In this document: piece by piece, positions 7,724 to 15,842 of the stretch
Layout: each line of letters starts with the position of its first letter
Numbering within the stretch: position 1 is the stretch's first letter
Source: Pseudomonadota bacterium
GTDB lineage: Bacteria > Pseudomonadota > Alphaproteobacteria > Sphingomonadales > Sphingomonadaceae
Reading direction: 5' to 3'
DNA length: 24,207 nt
NCBI GenBank assembly: GCA_023416515.1
Contig: JAEZHP010000038.1
Location: 1 to 24,207, forward strand
Program-made: the position numbers and the translations under genes
Notes under the pieces: generated by a model
The model's database searches: none
Told to the model about the DNA's origin: nothing
What the model saw: the letters and a program-made list of their open reading frames with translations, nothing else

Positions 7724-8721
7724 TCCGCTTCGGCGACGACCTTGTTGCGGCCCGAATCCTTGGCTTCGTAGAGGAGGTTGTCGGCCCGTTTGAGGGGCGA
7801 TTCTCCAGCGCAGCGCGCGACACCGGCCGAGAAGGTGATCTGGTCCAGCGGAGCGTCGGTCTCGCGCACTCGGAAGTCGCGGCTGGCGAGGTCGTCGCGG
7901 GCCTGGTCGAGGATCTTCGCGGCTTCGGCCGGCGCCATCTCCTCGAACAGGATGGCGAATTCCTCGCCGCCCAGGCGCGCCACCATGTGGTCGCCGCAGC
8001 TCGTCTTCAGGCTTTCGGCGACCATTCGAAGGACTCGGTCGCCGACGCCGTGGCCGTGGCCGTCGTTGATCCGCTTGAACCGGTCGATGTCGCAGATGGC
8101 GATGCTGCACAGCCGGCCCGACCTCATCACCTCGTCGAGGCGGGTCTCGAAGGCGCGGCGGTTGGGAAGGCGGGTGAGGGCGTCGCTTCGCGCCTGCTCC
8201 TCCGCCTCCGCGAGCTTTCCGCGAAGCACGTCCGCTTCGGAACGGGCGACGGCGAGCTGAGCCTCGGCCGCCCGGGTGCGCTCGAGCATCGCTCCGGTGA
8301 GGCGGGCAACGGTGGCGATGCTCGGGTTGCCCCGGGCATGTTCGTTGAGGTCCTCGGCGCCGCGCGCGAGGTCGGCCTCGTAATTGCGGGCTTCTTCGCG
8401 GGTGGCGTCGACGACGGAGCGGAAATCCTCCATCGACCGCCTCAGGTCCGCGATCAGCTCGGCAGCCTTGTCTTCCTCGAGGCCGGGAAACTCCGCATCG
8501 ATCTGCTTGCGGACCCGGTCGACGTCGCGCTGGGTCAGGCGAACGCCGTCGGCGGTCAAAGCGAGGATCATCCGCGCAACCGGAGTGGTGTCGTCGCTGA
8601 CGAGACCATAGACCAGGGTATAGTTTTCGGGGGTCGGTTCGAGGCCGTGAAGGGCGAGGAAATCGCCGATCGCCTTGAACGTGCGCCGGTGCGCTAAATC
8701 GCGCGATTGGTTGTCGTTCAC
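7720..8721 (-). CDS. GGDEF diguanylate cyclase
   Basis: This 333-residue soluble protein probably makes cyclic di-GMP from two GTP. Residues 1-60 form a small helical region (RTFKAIGDFLALHG...NYTLVYG). Residues about 65-180 are strongly helical and probably coiled coil. Then comes the GGDEF domain, with DALTRLPNRRAF (180-191), metal-binding DIDRFKRIND (211-220) and the active-site loop GGEEF (251-255). The product-inhibition I-site RxxD should sit at 242-245 but reads CGDH, so feedback inhibition is probably lost. No membrane segment or EAL domain is present. The GTG start at 8721 follows a GGCGGGGGC stretch that can serve as ribosome site. It lies 118 bases after motB on the same strand, so a role in motility control is an inference from context. 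Confidence 0.92.
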   Translation of the reverse strand: MNDNQSRDLAHRRTFKAIGDFLALHGLEPTPENYTLVYGLVSDDTTPVARMILALTADGVRLTQRDVDRVRKQIDAEFPGLEEDKAAELIADLRRSMEDFRSVVDATREEARNYEADLARGAEDLNEHARGNPSIATVARLTGAMLERTRAAEAQLAVARSEADVLRGKLAEAEEQARSDALTRLPNRRAFETRLDEVMRSGRLCSIAICDIDRFKRINDGHGHGVGDRVLRMVAESLKTSCGDHMVARLGGEEFAILFEEMAPAEAAKILDQARDDLASRDFRVRETDAPLDQITFSAGVARCAGESPLKRADNLLYEAKDSGRNKVVAEAD

Positions 8722-8773
8722 GCCCCCGCCGATCTGGCCGAATACCGCCCCAACCCCTCAGGCGGTCGGCGCA

Positions 8774-8789
8774 CACAACTAAAGTGCCA
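8774..8789 (-). promoter_or_regulatory. Weak sigma-54-like promoter before the diguanylate cyclase gene
   Basis: On the minus strand the sequence reads TGGCACTTTAGTTGTG. The -24 half (TGGCAC) is perfect, but the -12 half has GT in place of the essential GC. It sits about 50 bases before the GTG start. It may be a decayed or non-functional site. Confidence 0.22.
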
Positions 8790-8839
8790 TGCTTGCCGCC
8801 ATTTTACACGGGGCCGGTTCGTTTCGGCAATAAACTTGT

Positions 8840-9775
8840 TTAGCGCGCGCTCCTGCCCGCGCCCGCGGGCTGGGGGGTGGCGGAAACGATCGGGCGCGAA
8901 CGGTCCTGGCCGTCGGCCCACAGCAGGGTGATCGAGATCCGGCGGTTGCGCGGATCGAGCCGGTCGCTGGCGACATAGGGCTCGCGGTCGGCGACGCCCT
9001 CGATCCGGGTGAAGCGCGGCAGCGGGACCCCGGAGCCTTCGAGAACGGTCCGGGTCGTCTCGGCGCGCGCCGTGGAGAGCATCCAGTTGTTCATCGACTG
9101 GCGGCTCGAATAGGGGCGTGAGTCGGTGTGCCCGCGAACCACGATCTGGTTGGACACCGGCTGGATGACCTGGGCGACCTGGCGCAGAAGCCGAGCCGCC
9201 TGCGGACGAAGGACGTTGGTGCTGACCTCGAACATCGAGAAGTCGGCCTCGTCGACCAGGTCGATCCGAAGGCCCGCGTCGGACTGGGTGAAGGAGATGT
9301 GACTCATCAGCGAGCGAAGCTGGGGATCGCTCTGCATTCGCCGCTCCAGCTCGGCACGAAGCTGGGCGAAGCGCGCCATCTCCTGCTCGCGCTGCTGGGC
9401 GGAGCCGGTCTGCTGGCCGCCGACCGCGGAACGCGGGATGACGATCGAGCGCGAGCCGGTCTGCTGGGCGCGGTGCGGGTAATTCTCCTCCGCGATGATC
9501 GAATCGCCGCCCATGATGCCGTTCGCGCCGGCGCTGTTCTGGCGATATTCGATCACGGTCGGAGTGAAATAGTCGGCGAGGCCCTTGCGCTTGGCCTCGT
9601 CGACCGCGCCGACCAGCCACAGCAGCAGGAAGAAGGCCATCATCGCGGTCACGAAGTCCGCATAGGCGATCTTCCAAGCGCCGCCGTGATGGGCGTCGTG
9701 GCTTTCCTGGACGATCTTCTTGACGATGATCGGCTGGGGCGGCGGTTCGTTGCGGCCTCGGGCTGCGGTGGCCAT
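8840..9775 (-). CDS. motB: Flagellar motor stator protein MotB
   Basis: This 311-residue stator subunit anchors the MotA/MotB ion channel to peptidoglycan. A short cytoplasmic N-terminus precedes a single membrane helix with the motif KIAYADFVTAMMAFFLLLWL, in which Asp 40 is the expected ion-carrying residue. Residues about 60-140 form a linker and plug region. The OmpA-like peptidoglycan-binding domain lies at about 150-290 and contains RGHTDSRP and DRLDPRNRRISI. It starts one base after the motA stop codon and is clearly co-transcribed with it. Whether protons or sodium ions drive it cannot be decided from the sequence. Confidence 0.96.
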   Translation of the reverse strand: MATAARGRNEPPPQPIIVKKIVQESHDAHHGGAWKIAYADFVTAMMAFFLLLWLVGAVDEAKRKGLADYFTPTVIEYRQNSAGANGIMGGDSIIAEENYPHRAQQTGSRSIVIPRSAVGGQQTGSAQQREQEMARFAQLRAELERRMQSDPQLRSLMSHISFTQSDAGLRIDLVDEADFSMFEVSTNVLRPQAARLLRQVAQVIQPVSNQIVVRGHTDSRPYSSRQSMNNWMLSTARAETTRTVLEGSGVPLPRFTRIEGVADREPYVASDRLDPRNRRISITLLWADGQDRSRPIVSATPQPAGAGRSAR

Positions 9776-9776
9776 C

Positions 9777-10640
9777 TTAGCGACCCCGCATTCCGTCGAA
9801 CACGTCGGCGAAGGCAGGCTGGTTGTTGTGGGCGATGCCGGAGCGCGCAGCCTCGATGACCAGCGGCAGCGGATGGCCGTGGAGCGAGGCGATGATGATC
9901 TGCTTCACCACGTCGTAGATGGCGGCGTCGCTCTCGACGACCTGGCGGGCGCGATTGGCGAACGGTCCGACGAAGCCGTAGGACAGGAGCACGCCGAGGA
10001 AGGTACCGACCAGCGCCGAGCCGATCATCCCGCCGAGCACCGACGGCGGCTCATCGATCGACGACATCGTCTTGATGACTCCGAGCACCGCAGCGACGAT
10101 GCCGAGGGCGGGGAGGGCGTCAGCCATGTTCTGGAGCGAATTGACCGGCCGGATCACGTCGTGATGGTGGGTCTTGATGGCGTTATCCATCACCTCCTCC
10201 ATCGCGTGCGGGTTCAGGGTGCCGGAGGAAACGACGACCAGACGCAGGGTGTCGCAGATCAGGTGAACGAGCACCTGGTCCTTCATCAGCTTGGGATATT
10301 CGTTGAAGATCGCGCTGGTCTCGGGCTCTTCGATATGCGGCTCGACCGCGACCGGGCCTTCGGTGCGGAGCATCTTCATCAGCTTCGAGACGAGGAAGAT
10401 GGTGTCGAGATAGTCCTGACGGTTGTAGCGCGGACCCTTGAACGCCTTGAGGAAGGCGCCGCAGAGCGCCTTCAGCTCGCGCCCATTATTGCCGACGATC
10501 GTGGCGCCGAGCGCCGATCCGCCGATGATCATCATCTCCAGCGGCAGAGCGTGCGCGAGCACGTCCATCTTGCCGCCGGCGATCGTGAAACCGCCGAACA
10601 CCATTACCAGGACGACGATAGACCCGATGCCCGCAAACAT
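9777..10640 (-). CDS. motA: Flagellar motor stator protein MotA
   Basis: This 287-residue inner-membrane protein forms the ion channel around MotB and pushes on FliG. Four membrane segments are visible: residues about 5-22, 33-50, 172-190 and 205-225. The two functional prolines are present, Pro 177 in LPALGIVAAVLG and Pro 225 in YGFVGPF. The cytoplasmic loop between helices 2 and 3 carries the charged stretch KMLRTEGPVAVEPHIEEPE, where MotA contacts FliG. The ATG at 10640 has a GGGACGGGA ribosome site. A sigma-28-like promoter lies about 50-75 bases upstream. motB follows after one base. Confidence 0.97.
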   Translation of the reverse strand: MFAGIGSIVVLVMVFGGFTIAGGKMDVLAHALPLEMMIIGGSALGATIVGNNGRELKALCGAFLKAFKGPRYNRQDYLDTIFLVSKLMKMLRTEGPVAVEPHIEEPETSAIFNEYPKLMKDQVLVHLICDTLRLVVVSSGTLNPHAMEEVMDNAIKTHHHDVIRPVNSLQNMADALPALGIVAAVLGVIKTMSSIDEPPSVLGGMIGSALVGTFLGVLLSYGFVGPFANRARQVVESDAAIYDVVKQIIIASLHGHPLPLVIEAARSGIAHNNQPAFADVFDGMRGR

Positions 10641-10688
10641 TCCCGTCCCCGCTCTCTCACTGGGGCACAGACACTGCGCCCAAGGGGA

Positions 10689-10714
10689 TTAACGGCGCTG
10701 GCGGCGAGACTTAA
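10689..10714 (-). promoter_or_regulatory. Candidate sigma-28 (FliA) promoter of motAB
   Basis: On the minus strand the sequence reads TTAAGTCT, ten bases, GCCGTTAA. This matches the enteric FliA consensus TAAAGTTT-N11-GCCGATAA at 6 of 8 and 7 of 8 positions, with spacing one base short. It lies about 50 bases before the motA start, in the only sizeable gap between flgL and motA. FlgM, the FliA antagonist, is encoded in this window, which supports the reading. Confidence 0.5.
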
Positions 10715-10757
10715 TGGTTAACGTCGTGGTGAGGACGTTTGCCGGCCCCGAAAAGGG

Positions 10758-11603
10758 CTAGCGGATCAGATCGAAGAGGTTCTGTCGGTTGATCCGAGCG
10801 AAGGCGGCCTGGGCGGCCTCGAGCGACAGCTCCTTCGACTGGAGTCGAGCGATCACCTCGGCGATGTCGGCGCTTTCGAGGCCTTTGCGCTCGTCCTCCA
10901 TGACGATCTTCACCGATTCCGACTGCTCGATCATGTCGTCGATGCGGTTGCCGCGCGAGCCGTGATCGGCGTGGGCAGAGGCGATGTGGGCGCCCGCCTG
11001 GTTCACCTCGTACAAGAGCGACTGCATCGGAGCGACGCCGCCGCCGTACACGGCGAGCGAGGCGTCACGAAGGATGGTCACGAGGTCGGCCGGGCCGGTC
11101 GGCCTCGGCACGCCGTCGAATATGGTGGTCCGGTCGGCGACCGCAGCCAGCTCGACGTCGGGACCGACCGGAATGCGGGTCGGCGCACCGTCGGGAAAGA
11201 GCAGCTCGCCGCGGGAATCGCGGGTGTTGCGGAGCGCTGCGACGTGGTCGGCCAGGCTTTGCAACTCGAGGGCGATCGCACCTCGGTCGCCCGCAGACAA
11301 GGTGCGGTTGGAGGCCTGGATCATCAGCTCGGAGGCGCGCGTGAAGGTCGTCCCGAGCGACTTCAGGACTCCGTCGGCCTGGGCATAGATCGCCATCGCC
11401 TTGTCGAGATTGGCGCGCCAGGTCCTCTGATTGGCCTGGCTCCGCCCGATATCGGAGACTCGCGCGGCAGCGGCGGGATCATCGGACGGGGCGAGGATCT
11501 TCTTGCCCGTCGAGACCTCGGCCTGGGCGCGTGCGATCTCACCGGCCAGGCGGAGCTGGCGGTTTGTTTCGAGACGGAGCTGGTAGCGGGTGCCGCTGAT
11601 CAT
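10758..11603 (-). CDS. flgL: Hook-filament junction protein FlgL (HAP3)
   Basis: This 281-residue protein joins FlgK to flagellin at the hook-filament junction. The N-terminus MISGTRYQLRLETNRQL...STGKKILAPSDDPAAAARV is the flagellin-like helix pair typical of FlgL. The C-terminus (ADIAEVIARLQSKELSLEAAQAAF...NLFDLIR) is the matching D0/D1 helix. The middle is short, so the protein is somewhat smaller than enteric FlgL (317 residues). The ATG at 11603 is 11 bases after the flgK stop codon, with a weak CTGGAA ribosome site. The same frame is open further upstream, but that part overlaps flgK and reads as low-quality Arg/Pro-rich protein. It is the last flg gene of the minus-strand operon. Confidence 0.94.
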   Translation of the reverse strand: MISGTRYQLRLETNRQLRLAGEIARAQAEVSTGKKILAPSDDPAAAARVSDIGRSQANQRTWRANLDKAMAIYAQADGVLKSLGTTFTRASELMIQASNRTLSAGDRGAIALELQSLADHVAALRNTRDSRGELLFPDGAPTRIPVGPDVELAAVADRTTIFDGVPRPTGPADLVTILRDASLAVYGGGVAPMQSLLYEVNQAGAHIASAHADHGSRGNRIDDMIEQSESVKIVMEDERKGLESADIAEVIARLQSKELSLEAAQAAFARINRQNLFDLIR

Positions 11604-11614
11604 GATTCCAGGCC

Positions 11615-12964
11615 CTAGAAGATGTTGAGGATGTCCTGGACGGTCTCGCGACCGACCTGGATGATTCGCGCAGCAGCGCTGTAGGCCTGCTGGAAGCGCA
11701 GAAGGTCGGCGGCCTCGCGGTCGAGGTCGATTCCGGTGACTTCGTCGAGCGCGCCGAAGCTGTTCTCGCGCCATGCCGAGGAAGCGGCATTTTCGGACTT
11801 CGCCGAAGCGAGCGTCTGTGCATGGCCGGCAACGAGGTTCGTCCAGCGCCGCTCCACTCCGCCCGAGCCGCGAAGGGCGTCGAGGGCGAGAAGATTGCCG
11901 TTCGCGGTCCCGCCCCGGTTAGCCGGGACGAGGGCCGGATCGGTGACGAGGCTTCGCATGGTGAGGGCGCCGCCCGGCGCCTCGAGCAGGTTCCCGCCCG
12001 GGTTGCCGGAGGGATCGAGGCCTGCCGCGGACCAGGCGTTGAGCTGGGCCGTGAAATCGAGCGCCAGCATGTTGAGTTCCGACAGCCGCGTGGCGGCGGT
12101 GTCGGCGGCCTCGACGAGGCCGGCGAGCTTGCCGGAGCTTGGAACGACGGCGGCGCTGCCGCTGCTGTTGGTGACTTGAAAGCCCAGGCGCCCGTCGGCG
12201 GCGACGGTGAGGGCGAAGCTCGAAGATTCGGTGGGGCTGACGAGCACCGTCCCGGTAGGGTCGGCGAGGGTCAGCTGAGTGGTGCCATCGGCATTGGTCG
12301 AGGTCACGACCCCGATCCGTTCGGCGATCCTGTTGATCAGGCGGTCGCGATCATCCTCGATCGCTGCTCGGACCGAGCCGCCGGGCGAGGTGACGCGGAT
12401 CGCCGCGTTGAGCTTGGCGAGCGCGTTCACGTCGTTGTTGAGCCCGTCGACCTCGATCGCGGCCGCATCGGCCATTCCGGTCGAAAGGCGGCGGAGCGCC
12501 TCGGCATTGGTCCGGAAGGCGCCGGCGACGTCATCGAGCTTGGCGAGGAACTGCCTCCGGCCGAAGCCGTCGCCGGGAGTGGCGGCAAGGTCGTCACCGG
12601 CGTTGAAGAAGCCGGTGAGCTTGGCGCCGATCCCATAGGGGCCGTCGTCGAGAGCCGTCTCGATCCCGGTCAGCCACTGCTCGCGAACGCCGGTGCGGCC
12701 GGCGGCCGAGGAGGCGTGGCGCATCTCTGCGGCCTTGAACGTGTCCCAGGCGCGCTCGATGCCCTGAACCTGGACTCCGCCGAAAACGAAATTGTCGGAG
12801 TAATAAGGGGTGAGGCGGGCGCCTCCGGTCACTCCCGGAGTCAGCACGGCCTTGCGGCGGGTGTAGCCTTCGGTCTCGGCATTGGCGACATTCTCGCCGA
12901 CCGTGCCCAATGCGGTTCGATAGGCGCGCAGGCCCGACAGGCCGAGGCCGAGAAGATCGCTCAT
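11615..12964 (-). CDS. flgK: Hook-associated protein FlgK (HAP1)
   Basis: This 449-residue junction protein is exported through the flagellar type III system and caps the hook. The N-terminus LGLSGLRAYRTALGTVGENVANAETEGYTRR is, apart from local changes, the standard rod-hook family motif. The C-terminus (TGIDLDREAADLLRFQQAY...VQDILNIF) is the FlgK signature. The central part (about 100-370) is a coiled and beta domain with no oddities. The ATG at 12964 overlaps the flgJ stop codon (ATGA), and a strong GGAGG ribosome site lies seven bases upstream inside flgJ. Length is a little below the enteric protein (about 550). Confidence 0.96.
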   Translation of the reverse strand: MSDLLGLGLSGLRAYRTALGTVGENVANAETEGYTRRKAVLTPGVTGGARLTPYYSDNFVFGGVQVQGIERAWDTFKAAEMRHASSAAGRTGVREQWLTGIETALDDGPYGIGAKLTGFFNAGDDLAATPGDGFGRRQFLAKLDDVAGAFRTNAEALRRLSTGMADAAAIEVDGLNNDVNALAKLNAAIRVTSPGGSVRAAIEDDRDRLINRIAERIGVVTSTNADGTTQLTLADPTGTVLVSPTESSSFALTVAADGRLGFQVTNSSGSAAVVPSSGKLAGLVEAADTAATRLSELNMLALDFTAQLNAWSAAGLDPSGNPGGNLLEAPGGALTMRSLVTDPALVPANRGGTANGNLLALDALRGSGGVERRWTNLVAGHAQTLASAKSENAASSAWRENSFGALDEVTGIDLDREAADLLRFQQAYSAAARIIQVGRETVQDILNIF

Positions 12965-13272
12965 CGCATGCCTCCATCGTTGCCGGCGCCGCCGTGGCGG
13001 CCGAATTGCTGCATCAGGAGCTCGGCGATTCCGAAGCTGCCGCGCGCCGCCATGTCGTCCGCGAGGCGGGCGTCGGCCATGTCGCGGAACTGGTCGCTCG
13101 CGGCGGAGCCGAACAGGTCCTCGCCGATCTTCGCCTGGCGCATCGAGCCGATGACCTGGCGAAGGAACACGGCCTCGAACGCCTCGGCGGCCTGGCGGAG
13201 CTGGGCTTCGCGCTGGGCGGTCGCGGGGTCCGCGGCCTGAGTGGCCGGAGCGTTGAGCGCCGGGTTGATCAC
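12961..13272 (-). CDS. flgJ: Rod-binding protein FlgJ, without muramidase domain
   Basis: This 103-residue protein is only the N-terminal rod-binding domain of FlgJ, with AEAFEAVFLRQVIGSMRQ and GSFGIAELLMQQF as its core. The peptidoglycan-hydrolase half found in enteric FlgJ is missing, as in most alphaproteobacteria. It acts as rod cap or scaffold during rod assembly in the periplasm. The GTG start at 13272 overlaps the flgI stop codon (GTGA), and the gene ends by overlapping flgK (ATGA). A separate lytic transglycosylase encoded at 20565-21377 in the divergent flagellar block may supply the missing hydrolase activity. Confidence 0.93.
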   Translation of the reverse strand: MINPALNAPATQAADPATAQREAQLRQAAEAFEAVFLRQVIGSMRQAKIGEDLFGSAASDQFRDMADARLADDMAARGSFGIAELLMQQFGRHGGAGNDGGMR

Positions 13273-14372
13273 AGGATCACCAGCTCGGCGCGAAGAGCGC
13301 CGGCCTGCTTGAGAGCCTCGAGGATCGCGACGAGGTCGGACGCGGTGGCGCCGATCGCGTTCACCGCCCGGACGATCTCGGACAGGTTGGCGCCATTGCC
13401 CATGTCGAACATGTGGGCGCGCTGTTCCTCGATGCTGATGTTGCTGTCCTCCTGAACGGCGGTTCGGCCGCGCGAGAAGGGCTCGGGCTGGATGACCTGC
13501 GGGTTCTCCTGGACCGAGACGGTGAGGCGGCCGTGGCTGACCGCTGCCGGGCTGATCCGGACCGCGCCGTTGATGACGACGGTGCCGGTGCGCGAATTGA
13601 CGATCACCCGAGCCGGGGCATCGCCCGGATCGACGAGGATGTTCTCGACCCGGCCCATCAAAGCGGTGCGCGCCTCGGCCCCCGGAGGAGCCTCGATCGC
13701 GATCGTGCCGCCGTTGACGGCGCTCGCGATCGGCTGGCCGAACTCGCGGTTGATCGCGTCGGCGACCCGGCCGGCGGTGGTGAGATCCGCGTCGAACAGG
13801 TTGAAGTGAAGCTGAGGAGCGGTGGCGAAGCCGGTGTCGACCGAACGCTCGACCGTGGCGCCGCCCGGAATCCGGCCGGCGCTGGGAACGTTGACGGTGA
13901 CCTGGCTGCCGTCCTGCGCGGAAACGCCAAGACCGCCGACGACGAGGTTGCCCTGCGCCATCGCGTAGATCTGGTCGTCGGCGCCGCGAAGCGGAGTCAT
14001 GATGAGAGTGCCTCCGCGAAGCGAGCGGGCTCGGCCGAGCGCGGAGACGGTGATGTCGATGCGCTGGCCGGGATTGGCGAAGGCCGGAAGCTCGGCGGTG
14101 ATCATCACCGCGGCGGCGTTGCGGAGCGACGGGTTGACGCCCGGCGGAAGGGTGAGGCCGAAACGGCTCGCGACCCCGGTCATGCCCTGGGTCGCATAAG
14201 CCAGATTGTCGTCGCCCGTGCCGGCGAGGCCGACGACGATTCCGTAGCCGGTGAGCTGGTTGGTTCGGACTCCCTGAAAGGCGCCGAGATCCTTGACCCG
14301 GCTCGCCTGCGCCGGAGCCGCGACCGCGAAGGCCGCGAGCAGGGCGAGGAGGATAGTGCGGAACATGGTCAT
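13269..14372 (-). CDS. flgI: Flagellar P-ring protein FlgI
   Basis: This is the periplasmic P-ring subunit around the rod. It has a Sec signal peptide ending in APAQA-S, followed by the family signature RVKDLGAFQGVRTNQLTGYG and GLAGTGDD. The C-terminal motif NLSEIVRAVNAIGATASDLVAILEALK is also typical. I chose the ATG at 14372 (MTMFRT, 367 residues) because GAGG lies about eight bases upstream. A GTG at 14381, one base after the flgH stop codon, would add three residues. Assembly needs the chaperone FlgA, encoded on the other strand. The 3' end overlaps flgJ by four bases. Confidence 0.97.
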   Translation of the reverse strand: MTMFRTILLALLAAFAVAAPAQASRVKDLGAFQGVRTNQLTGYGIVVGLAGTGDDNLAYATQGMTGVASRFGLTLPPGVNPSLRNAAAVMITAELPAFANPGQRIDITVSALGRARSLRGGTLIMTPLRGADDQIYAMAQGNLVVGGLGVSAQDGSQVTVNVPSAGRIPGGATVERSVDTGFATAPQLHFNLFDADLTTAGRVADAINREFGQPIASAVNGGTIAIEAPPGAEARTALMGRVENILVDPGDAPARVIVNSRTGTVVINGAVRISPAAVSHGRLTVSVQENPQVIQPEPFSRGRTAVQEDSNISIEEQRAHMFDMGNGANLSEIVRAVNAIGATASDLVAILEALKQAGALRAELVIL

Positions 14373-14382
14373 CGCGGACACC

Positions 14383-15045
14383 TCAGAACGGGCTCAGGAT
14401 GTTGAAGAAGCGGGTCAGCCAGCCCTCGCGGGCGGCTCGGGCGATCTCGCCGCGGCCGGAATAGGTGATCCGCGCATCGGCGAGACGGGTCGAGGCGACC
14501 CGGTTGTCGGGCAGGATGTCGGCGGGACGGACGAGGCCGGTGACCTGGATGAACTCGTTGCCGCGGTTGAGGCGGACACGCTTTTCGCCCTGCACCCGCA
14601 TGGTGCCGTTGGCGAAGACCTCGAGAACCGTCACGCTGATCTCGCCGGACAGCTGGTTGGATTGGGCGGTCTGGCCCTGGCCGGCGAATTGCGAGCCTCC
14701 ACCGGCGCTGACGTCCGACGCGCTGAACAGGCGCGACAGCACGCCCGTGCTCGGCGGGGTAAGCCCGAGGCTTCCGTCGCGCTGGGTGTTGGTGCCGGCG
14801 GTGGCCTGGGCCTGGGTGCGCTCGGTCAGGACGACGGTCAGAACGTCGCCGATCTGGGCCGCGCGCTGGCCGCTGGTCAACGGAGCATAGCCGTTGGTCG
14901 TCTGGAAGATCGCGCCATTGGCCGGAGCCGGCGGGGCCGGCACGGCATAGCTCGGCCGAAACGCGGGCGCGTTCGGATCCGGATCGTAGGCCGCGGTCAG
15001 CAGCGCTGCCGTCGGCAGGAGCAGGATGGCGCGGATCATGATCAC
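14383..15045 (-). CDS. flgH: Flagellar L-ring protein FlgH, lacking the lipobox cysteine
   Basis: This 220-residue outer-membrane L-ring subunit is recognised by NGAIFQTTNGYAPL, AAQIGDVLTVVLTE, GEKRVRLNRGNEFIQVTGLV and the C-terminus EGWLTRFFNILSPF. It is an ordinary length for the family. FlgH is normally a lipoprotein with the Cys just after the signal peptide. Here the signal region reads LLLPTAALLTAAYDPDP and the entire protein has no cysteine, so it cannot be acylated there; ordinary signal peptidase I cleavage near TAA is more likely. The GTG at 15045 overlaps the flgG stop codon (GTGA); an ATG two codons later (15039) is an alternative start. Confidence 0.95.
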   Translation of the reverse strand: MIMIRAILLLPTAALLTAAYDPDPNAPAFRPSYAVPAPPAPANGAIFQTTNGYAPLTSGQRAAQIGDVLTVVLTERTQAQATAGTNTQRDGSLGLTPPSTGVLSRLFSASDVSAGGGSQFAGQGQTAQSNQLSGEISVTVLEVFANGTMRVQGEKRVRLNRGNEFIQVTGLVRPADILPDNRVASTRLADARITYSGRGEIARAAREGWLTRFFNILSPF

Positions 15046-15830
15046 AGCTGCTGGTTGGCGTTGCGGAGCATTTCGTCGGTGGCCGAGACCATCTTCGAAT
15101 TGACCTCGTAGGCGCGCTGGGTCTCGATCATGTCGACCAGCTCCTGGACGACGTTGACGTTGGAGCCCTCGAGCATTCCCTGGCGGATGACTCCGCGGCC
15201 TTCCTGGCCGGCGGCGCCGACCTGCGGCTCACCGCTCGCCTGGGTGGCCTGGTAGAGATTGTCGCCGAGCGGCAGGAGGCCGGCCGGATTGATGAAGCGG
15301 GCGAGCTCGATCTGGCCGACCTCGGTCGCCTCGCTCTCGCCGGCGACGCTCGCGGAGACCTTGCCGTCGGCGCTGATCGTCACTGCGCTCGCGCCTTCGG
15401 GGATCCGGATGTCGGGCATCACCGGGAAGCCGTCGCCGGTGACGAGCTGGCCTTCGGAGGACACCTGGAAATTGCCGGCGCGGCTATAGGCGGTGGTCCC
15501 GTCCGGGCGCTGGATCTGGAAATAACCGTCGCCCTGAATGGCGAGGTCGTAGGGATTGTCGGTGCTGTTGAGCGAGCCGGCGGTGGCAACGCGGGCGGTG
15601 CCGGTCATCTGAACGCCGGTGCCGAGCGACAGGCCGATCGCGTAGCGGTTGTCGCCCGACGAGGCGGCGCCGGGGGCCCGCAGAGTCTGGTAGGACAGGG
15701 TCTGGAACTCGGCGCGCTCGCGCTGGAACGCGGTCGTGTTCACATTCGCCAGGTTGTTGGCGATGACGCGCATTCGGGCCGACTGGGCATCGAGCCCGGT
15801 GCGGGCGACGTGAAGGGCGGCGTTGCTCAT
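15042..15830 (-). CDS. flgG: Distal rod protein FlgG
   Basis: This 262-residue protein forms the distal rod. The N-terminus LDAQSARMRVIANNLANVNTTAF is the rod-hook family motif. The segment YQTLRAPGAASS matches the FlgG-specific insertion that stiffens the rod. DNPYDLAIQGDGYFQI and the C-terminus VNVVQELVDMIETQRAYEVNSKM are standard. Length equals that of enteric FlgG (260). The ATG at 15830 has an AGGAG ribosome site eight bases upstream, 12 bases after the flgF stop codon. It overlaps flgH by four bases at its 3' end. Confidence 0.97.
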   Translation of the reverse strand: MSNAALHVARTGLDAQSARMRVIANNLANVNTTAFQRERAEFQTLSYQTLRAPGAASSGDNRYAIGLSLGTGVQMTGTARVATAGSLNSTDNPYDLAIQGDGYFQIQRPDGTTAYSRAGNFQVSSEGQLVTGDGFPVMPDIRIPEGASAVTISADGKVSASVAGESEATEVGQIELARFINPAGLLPLGDNLYQATQASGEPQVGAAGQEGRGVIRQGMLEGSNVNVVQELVDMIETQRAYEVNSKMVSATDEMLRNANQQL

Positions 15831-15842
15831 TGATCTTGCTCC

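Noticed and set aside
6728..8776. 682-codon minus-strand frame spanning the cyclase and part of map
   Set aside because: It is Arg/Pro-rich with no domain and overlaps three real genes in other frames.
8795..8842. Sigma-28 promoter (TAAA ... GCCGAAAC) at the end of motB, minus strand
   Set aside because: The spacing between the two boxes is about ten bases, five short of the usual TAAA-N15-GCCG, and the -10 match is only partial.
10738..10745. Copy of the 18-bp flagellar enhancer site upstream of motA
   Set aside because: Only the TTTGCCGG half is present; the opposite CCGGC half is missing.
11822..13240. 472-codon plus-strand frame opposite flgK and flgJ
   Set aside because: It is a shadow of flgK/flgJ with no ribosome site and no recognisable domain.
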